A stretch of DNA of 16,615 nucleotides from contig CAZKRM010000054.1 of NCBI GenBank assembly GCA_964555285.1, positions 1-16,615 on the forward strand, in the 5' to 3' direction. The notes under the pieces are model-generated. The model saw only the letters and a program-made list of their open reading frames with translations. It was not told the DNA's origin and searched no databases. Origin of the DNA: JBBIQV01 sp964555285. Lineage in GTDB: Bacteria > Nitrospirota > Nitrospiria > Nitrospirales > Nitrospiraceae. Every line of letters begins with the position of its first letter. The first letter of the stretch is position 1. Made by a program: the position numbers and the translations under genes. Shown here piece by piece: positions 12,980 to 16,615 of the stretch.

Positions 12980-14382
12980 ACCGGACCGTCTTGATCCTCG
13001 GTGGCGGGGTGGCCGGCATCGCTGCCGCGCTGCGACTCTCCGCGCAGGGATATCGCGTCACGATGGTCGAAGCTGCCTCACACCTGGGGGGACGGCTCGT
13101 GGCTCCACGACCGGACTCTGCCGCTGCAACCTCCACCAATCCCATTGCCACAGGTCTTCCTCTTGTTCTATTTGGATGCCACACCGCCACATGGTCGCTT
13201 TTGGAATTCCTGGGAACCGCGGAACACATCCGCCGTCAGCCATCTTGTGCCCTGGAGTTCCTCTTGACCGACGGGCGGCGTGTTCGACTCTCCCCCGGCC
13301 TGCTCCCAGCCCCCCTCCACATCGTCGCGCTGCTCCTCGGCTTTCGAGGGCTCCCGTGGAAAGACCGCTGGCGGCTCCTCAACTTTCTCGAACGGATGTG
13401 GGAACACGACATCCCGCTTCCGTCCGACCTGGAGAACCGCACCGCAGCGAAGTGGCTCGCGGACATCGGACAATCGTCAACGGCATGCGACAACGTCTGG
13501 GTCCCTCTCTCACGATTCCTCCTCGGAGACGGACTCGAACAGGTGTCTGCCAGCATGTTCGCCGGCACGCTCCACCGCCACTACCTGGCGCATCCAGGCC
13601 AGGCGACTGTGTCTGCGCCTTCTTCACCGATTCAGCAACTCCTACTCGATCCGGCATACCGGCACCTGACTCATGCGGGGGTGAGCCTGCGGCTCGGGAC
13701 CACCATCGCACAGCTCCGTTTCAATCGCGAACGGGTCACCGGCGTCCAGTTGCAAGACGGTTCCCCCCTCACCGCCGACTGGTATGTCGTCGCGCTGCCG
13801 TACGACCGGCTGCAGGCTTTGCTCCCCGAACGAATCGTGACCCATTACGCGACCTTTGAGCACCTCGGTCACTTGCGATCCGTGCCGGGCCTCGTTCTTC
13901 ATCTCCGAATGAACGCCTCCGTCCGATCTCCGCGCGTGATGCTGCTGGTCGACCGAGCCTTCCATTGGATGGTCGTCAGACCCGCATCATCACCGGGCGA
14001 TGGAGGAACGCTGGTGACGCTGATGTGCGTGGGACATCATGAACGGCTCGCGCGGTCCGACGAGGACATTCTCCTCAATGCCCGACGCGACCTCACCCTG
14101 GCAGATGCTTCCCTGGGCAACGCCGCACTGAACGAGTGGGGCATCGTGCGACATCCTAAAGCCTTTCTCTCGATGGAACCAGGCAGCCGCCCCTATCGCC
14201 CGTTGCAGCAGACTCCATTCGAAAATCTTCTTCTGGCCGGTGACTGGACGGAGACCGGTTGGCCTTCAACCATAGAAAGCGCCGTGCTGAGCGGCAACCG
14301 ATGCGCAGAACTCATCGCCACGTCGGCCATGAGAGACGGCGTTGCCTTGGCGACAACGGAGACGGGCAGTCAGAGCGACTAA
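12976..14382 (+). CDS. hpnE: Hydroxysqualene dehydroxylase HpnE (FAD-dependent)
   Basis: HpnE removes the hydroxyl of hydroxysqualene with FAD to give squalene, completing the HpnCDE route. The 468-residue amine-oxidase-like flavoprotein begins MNRTVLILGGGVAGIAAALR with a Rossmann GGGVAG loop (residues 9-14), followed by VTMVEAASHLGGRL, the FAD-binding signature. The central substrate domain includes FGCHTATWSLLEFLG. The C-terminal FAD motif is NLLLAGDWTETGWPSTIESAVLSG, cited here in two parts: LLLAGDWTETGWP and STIESAVLSGNRCA. Length is normal. The start at ATG 12976 overlaps hpnD by four bases, and the longer frame from 12943 is not needed. The final ~20 residues are low complexity. The next gene has its own promoter, so the operon probably ends here. 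Confidence 0.92.
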   Translation: MNRTVLILGGGVAGIAAALRLSAQGYRVTMVEAASHLGGRLVAPRPDSAAATSTNPIATGLPLVLFGCHTATWSLLEFLGTAEHIRRQPSCALEFLLTDGRRVRLSPGLLPAPLHIVALLLGFRGLPWKDRWRLLNFLERMWEHDIPLPSDLENRTAAKWLADIGQSSTACDNVWVPLSRFLLGDGLEQVSASMFAGTLHRHYLAHPGQATVSAPSSPIQQLLLDPAYRHLTHAGVSLRLGTTIAQLRFNRERVTGVQLQDGSPLTADWYVVALPYDRLQALLPERIVTHYATFEHLGHLRSVPGLVLHLRMNASVRSPRVMLLVDRAFHWMVVRPASSPGDGGTLVTLMCVGHHERLARSDEDILLNARRDLTLADASLGNAALNEWGIVRHPKAFLSMEPGSRPYRPLQQTPFENLLLAGDWTETGWPSTIESAVLSGNRCAELIATSAMRDGVALATTETGSQSD

Positions 14383-14400
14383 CGCCGGTTCTTTGACCGA

Positions 14401-14429
14401 TTGACAACGTGGTCACCCCTGCCTAAGAT
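14401..14429 (+). promoter_or_regulatory. Sigma-70-type promoter of the UDG gene
   Basis: A perfect -35 TTGACA (14401-14406), a 17-base spacer and TAAGAT (14424-14429) form one of the best promoters in the window. It lies 18 bases after the hpnE stop. Transcription would begin near 14436, leaving a 15 to 24 base leader without a clear Shine-Dalgarno sequence. Confidence 0.65.
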
Positions 14430-14459
14430 GGTCCTCCGTTCAATCGGCATGTGACCGTC

Positions 14460-15128
14460 ATGCATACCTCGCTCACCCCGCTCCAGGAACTTGCCAAGTC
14501 GCTTCACAACTGCCAACGCTGCAAATTAGCTAAATTGGGCCGGACTCAGGTCGTGTTTGGGGTGGGAAATCCACACGCATCCGTCATGTTCGTGGGGGAA
14601 GCGCCGGGCTTCAACGAAGATCAACAGGGGGAGCCGTTCGTCGGGGCAGCGGGGAAACTGCTCAACGACTTATTGCAGTCGGCTGGATTGTCACGAGCTG
14701 AAATTTACATCGCCAACGTCATCAAGTGCCGGCCGCCGAACAACCGCGACCCTGAACTCGACGAGGTCGAGACGTGCAAACCGTTCCTGATGCAACAGAT
14801 CGACATGATTCATCCGAAGCTGGTCTGTACGTTGGGGAACTGGGCCACGCAGACGTTGCTTGAACGGAAGGTCGGGATCACCAAAGTGCGCGGGCAGGCC
14901 TTCTACTTGAAACACTTCGTGCTCTTCCCGTTGCTCCATCCCGCAGCCGCCCTCCATCAGGGAGGGCTCCTCGAACCGTTACGGGAAGACTTCAAAAAGC
15001 TGAAGGAGTTCCTGGATCGCCACAGCCGTGAACCATCGACAACCGAAGGACCACCACCTGCCGCCACACAGGCGCTCCACCTGGAGCCTCTTCCCCAACC
15101 CCATCAAATGGATCTCTTCGGGTCCTGA
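14460..15128 (+). CDS. Type 4 (iron-sulfur) uracil-DNA glycosylase
   Basis: This enzyme excises uracil from DNA to begin base-excision repair. Four cysteines match the 4Fe-4S ligands of type 4 UDGs: Cys18 and Cys21 (NCQRCKLAKLGR), Cys90 (VIKCRPPNNRDP) and Cys106 (VETCKPFL). The active-site motif is FVGEAPGFNEDQQGEPFVG, and the C-terminal catalytic motif is LLHPAAAL. After the catalytic core (~190 residues) a Pro/Thr/Glu-rich, probably disordered tail ends in HQMDLFGS. QMDLF (residues 216-220) matches the bacterial beta-clamp-binding pentapeptide pattern QL(S/D)LF. I start at ATG 14460; GTG 14451 adds only three residues. It has its own strong promoter and converges on the four-helix-bundle gene across a palindromic element. 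Confidence 0.9.
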   Translation: MHTSLTPLQELAKSLHNCQRCKLAKLGRTQVVFGVGNPHASVMFVGEAPGFNEDQQGEPFVGAAGKLLNDLLQSAGLSRAEIYIANVIKCRPPNNRDPELDEVETCKPFLMQQIDMIHPKLVCTLGNWATQTLLERKVGITKVRGQAFYLKHFVLFPLLHPAAALHQGGLLEPLREDFKKLKEFLDRHSREPSTTEGPPPAATQALHLEPLPQPHQMDLFGS

Positions 15129-15146
15129 CGGACCCGCCGTCCTTAG

Positions 15147-15322
15147 CCCGCATGATTCATGAAGGTTCGTCGCGAAAGCGTGCAGACGCGAAGCGAGACG
15201 GGCACTCGGAGATGTGAAGCCCTGAGGCATACTCGTGCAGTATGTCGAAGGGCTGAACGGCGAGGCTGCCCGTCGCAGCCGCGTATCCGCGCTTGCAGCA
15301 GAAGCTTCATGAATCATGCGGG
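15147..15322. repeat. 176-bp nested palindromic element with perfect 18-bp terminal inverted repeats
   Basis: The ends CCCGCATGATTCATGAAG (15147-15164) and its exact complement (15305-15322) enclose successive inverted repeats. These are GACGGGCA (15197-15204) with TGCCCGTC (15267-15274), AGCCCT (15218-15223) with AGGGCT (15249-15254), and CATACT (15228-15233) with AGTATG (15239-15244) around the loop CGTGC. The whole could fold as one long multi-stem hairpin. It lies between the convergent UDG gene and four-helix-bundle gene, a typical place for REP- or MITE-like elements and for bidirectional terminators. It encodes no transposase. From memory it resembles a dispersed element in Nitrospira-type genomes, but I cannot verify copy number here. 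Confidence 0.85.
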
Positions 15323-15398
15323 TTAGACCAGGGAGGTCGTAGACGGGGGAAACGTATTCACCGCCTCTCACGTTATTCGCTTTCGAGTGTCTGACCGC

Positions 15399-16109
15399 TC
15401 AGGAAGGAGTCGTCGGTACGCGCTGACCAAACATCACAAGTGCGGCAAGTCCTGCGCTGACAAAGATTATGACGACGGTGGCGACTCGAAGCTGTCGGTC
15501 CGCTTCGTTGCGTACGTCTCCGGCAATCTCTGCCACGTCTTCGAGGAGGCGGTCGAGCGCAAGCGTCACTTCGATGAGTCGAGGACCCGCCTGTTTAGCC
15601 GCATGGAGTTCAGCCTTGTTCCTGAGCAATACAGCGTCCGCCGAAGAGGAAGCCTTCCACGATTGAGCGAGCAAGCGCAGCGTCTCATCCGCAGCGGCAA
15701 AATATGCGCCGAGCTTGTCTTCGACCTCTCGCAGCTCAGAAGCGCCTATTTGTTCCATACGCATGGCCTGCGGACCTGCCTTCACATACCGATCGATCGC
15801 CTTCTTAATTCGCGCGCGCTGATCCGGCAGGGATGCCGAGATTCTTTCGTACTCACTCTTGGTGTTCGCTTCGAGTGCGCGCAGGATCGAACTTCTGTAA
15901 CGCATCAGGTTCGCCGTGACATGACCAAGTTCTGTGGCAGCGATGGTGTATTCCGTATACATGATACGCAAATCACGATCCACCCGCGTGAGGGAATGCG
16001 ACTCCAAGACTCCAGCCAGAAGAATTAAACCGCTGATCACAAGTCGTTTCCACGTCGAAGACGGAAAACACTGAAGATATGTTCCCACTTCTCGCAACCA
16101 CTCCCGCAT
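15399..16109 (-). CDS. Membrane four-helix-bundle sensor-like protein without output domain
   Basis: A 236-residue protein read leftward from ATG 16109-16107; TTG 16121 is an alternative with poorer spacing. The layout is a short basic cytoplasmic start, TM1 (residues ~22-37, LVISGLILLAGVLES), a ~150-residue charged helical periplasmic region, and TM2 near the end (TVVIIFVSAGLAALVMFG) followed by only QRVPTTPS. The periplasmic part is rich in heptad-like helices (ELGHVTANLMRYRSSILRAL, LGAYFAAADETLRLLAQSW, LDRLLEDVAEIAGDVRNEAD). This resembles the 4HB_MCP ligand-binding module that normally precedes a HAMP and a methyl-accepting or kinase domain. No such output domain follows; the DNA after the stop is non-coding and then the palindromic element. 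It may be a stand-alone sensor subunit or a truncated receptor. Confidence 0.75.
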   Translation of the reverse strand: MREWLREVGTYLQCFPSSTWKRLVISGLILLAGVLESHSLTRVDRDLRIMYTEYTIAATELGHVTANLMRYRSSILRALEANTKSEYERISASLPDQRARIKKAIDRYVKAGPQAMRMEQIGASELREVEDKLGAYFAAADETLRLLAQSWKASSSADAVLLRNKAELHAAKQAGPRLIEVTLALDRLLEDVAEIAGDVRNEADRQLRVATVVIIFVSAGLAALVMFGQRVPTTPS

Positions 16110-16131
16110 CTCTCGTATCAAGCCTTAAAGA

Positions 16132-16170
16132 GAAGGGGCAGAACGTCGAACACCGCCGTCCTGCCCCTTC
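16132..16170 (-). terminator. Stem-loop with 10-bp perfect stem upstream of the four-helix-bundle gene
   Basis: GAAGGGGCAG (16132-16141) pairs exactly with CTGCCCCTTC (16161-16170); three more pairs form after one mismatch. On the minus strand the stem is followed by TCTTTAAGG, a short T-rich run. It could end transcription of the gene at 16290, or act as an attenuator, because it lies only about 20 bases before the ATG at 16109. Confidence 0.5.
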
Positions 16171-16238
16171 CGCACCGGCTACAACAAAGCTAACCTTACA
16201 GTCAGTTCACGCGTGCAGCCTTCCCGAGCTTGCTCAAG

Positions 16239-16268
16239 CCCGGTGCGCTCATGATGACGCGCACCGGG
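16239..16268. repeat. 10-bp perfect stem-loop after the stop of the partial gene
   Basis: CCCGGTGCGC (16239-16248) pairs with GCGCACCGGG (16259-16268) around a 10-base loop. It lies about 20 bases past the minus-strand stop at 16290. No T-run follows, so it may protect the mRNA 3' end or assist the next hairpin in termination. Confidence 0.5.
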
Positions 16269-16289
16269 AGAGGCACCACTCGCGAACTC

Positions 16290-16615
16290 TTAGAGCCAAT
16301 TGACCCGTTCTGCGGGTCTGATGTAAATCGGCTCTTCGACCTGAATGCGCGCCACTTCCTTGCCCGACTTGTTGAAGCCCAGCACGGTATCGTTATACAT
16401 CTCGAACCGCTTCCCGTGGATCTGGGTCTCGAACACCTTCGGGCCCGGAATGACGTCGTACCGGAACACGATCTGCTGGCTGGCTCTCCAGAGCTGGAGG
16501 ACGGCCAACAGTTCGCGGCTCGGCACGAGATACTTCTCGATGGCGTTGTCCACGCCCGGGCCGAACATCTGCCGCGCATACCCTCTCGGGCTGTGCCGCG
16601 GCGGGATGTAATAGC
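16290..16615 (-). CDS. C-terminal part of an unrecognised protein (cut by window edge)
   Basis: The frame is open from the right edge to a TAA at 16292-16290, giving at least 108 residues; an internal ATG at 16568 is probably not the start because the frame continues upstream with YYIPPRHSPRGYARQ. Visible sequence includes MFGPGVDNAIEKYLVPSREL, QIVFRYDVIPGPKVFETQ, GKRFEMYNDTVLGFNKSGKE and a final IQVEEPIYIRPAERVNWL. It looks like a mixed alpha/beta domain without membrane segments in the visible part. I do not recognise the family, and cannot tell whether a signal peptide lies upstream. Two stem-loops follow its stop and may end the transcript before the four-helix-bundle gene on the same strand. 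Confidence 0.7.
   Translation of the reverse strand, partial: YYIPPRHSPRGYARQMFGPGVDNAIEKYLVPSRELLAVLQLWRASQQIVFRYDVIPGPKVFETQIHGKRFEMYNDTVLGFNKSGKEVARIQVEEPIYIRPAERVNWL

Noticed and set aside
14979..15371. 130-residue minus-strand frame through the palindromic element
   Set aside because: It is a reading of the repeat element and the antisense of the UDG 3' end, with no independent coding evidence.
16202..16579. 125-residue minus-strand frame at the right end
   Set aside because: Low-complexity Arg/Ser-rich shadow of the partial gene in the neighbouring frame.
1..16615. CRISPR array, tRNA, rRNA, complete insertion sequence or phage genes
   Set aside because: I looked for repeats with regular spacers, tRNA cloverleaf patterns and transposase or integrase motifs and saw none.

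Overview
The window is high-GC bacterial chromosomal DNA containing one assembly gap (ten Ns at 2706-2715). The gene content (class II B12-dependent ribonucleotide reductase, hopanoid/squalene genes hpnD-hpnE, a transmembrane Ser/Thr kinase, type 4 uracil-DNA glycosylase, a BrnT toxin module, many small envelope proteins with proline-rich linkers) suggests a Nitrospira-like member of Nitrospirota. That is inferred from protein character alone, and the N-gap suggests a draft or metagenome assembly.

Layout. 1-254 (-): the 5' end of moaC. 255-830: non-coding DNA holding a 97-bp nested palindrome and a possible promoter/operator. 831-1344 (+): BrnT toxin and an overlapping antitoxin. 1525-2367 (+): a secreted alpha/beta hydrolase. 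2444-4221 (+): a folB gene read in frame into a SAM methyltransferase domain, overlapping a PHP-family phosphoesterase gene. 4297-6203 (+): a small secreted Gly/Pro-rich protein, then a kinase with N-terminal membrane helices behind a good sigma-70-type promoter and almost no leader. 6433-8128 (-): a two-gene unit converging on the kinase: a soluble unknown protein and a membrane-anchored Cys-rich-repeat protein. 8270-8432 (-): a decayed yjbQ-like gene that has been joined by chance to the reading frame of the unknown protein. 8599-10344 (+): nrdJ. 10522-11226 (+): a membrane-anchored SH3-like protein. 11412-14382 (+): a tightly coupled HAD phosphatase-hpnD-hpnE operon with two 4-base ATGA overlaps. 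14460-15128 (+): type 4 UDG from its own promoter, with a C-terminal sliding-clamp-type motif. 15147-15322: a 176-bp nested palindromic element between convergent genes. 15399-16109 (-): a membrane four-helix-bundle sensor-like protein with no output domain. 16290-16615 (-): the C-terminal part of an unrecognised protein.

Themes. There are two pterin-related genes (moaC and folB). HpnD and HpnE carry out two of the three HpnCDE steps to squalene; hpnC is not in the window. RNR, UDG and the PHP phosphatase serve nucleotide and DNA maintenance. The most unusual items are the FolB-methyltransferase fusion, the two nested palindromic elements, the yjbQ remnant, and the clamp-type motif on the UDG. 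I found no complete mobile element, CRISPR array, rRNA or tRNA, and no convincing new multi-gene system.
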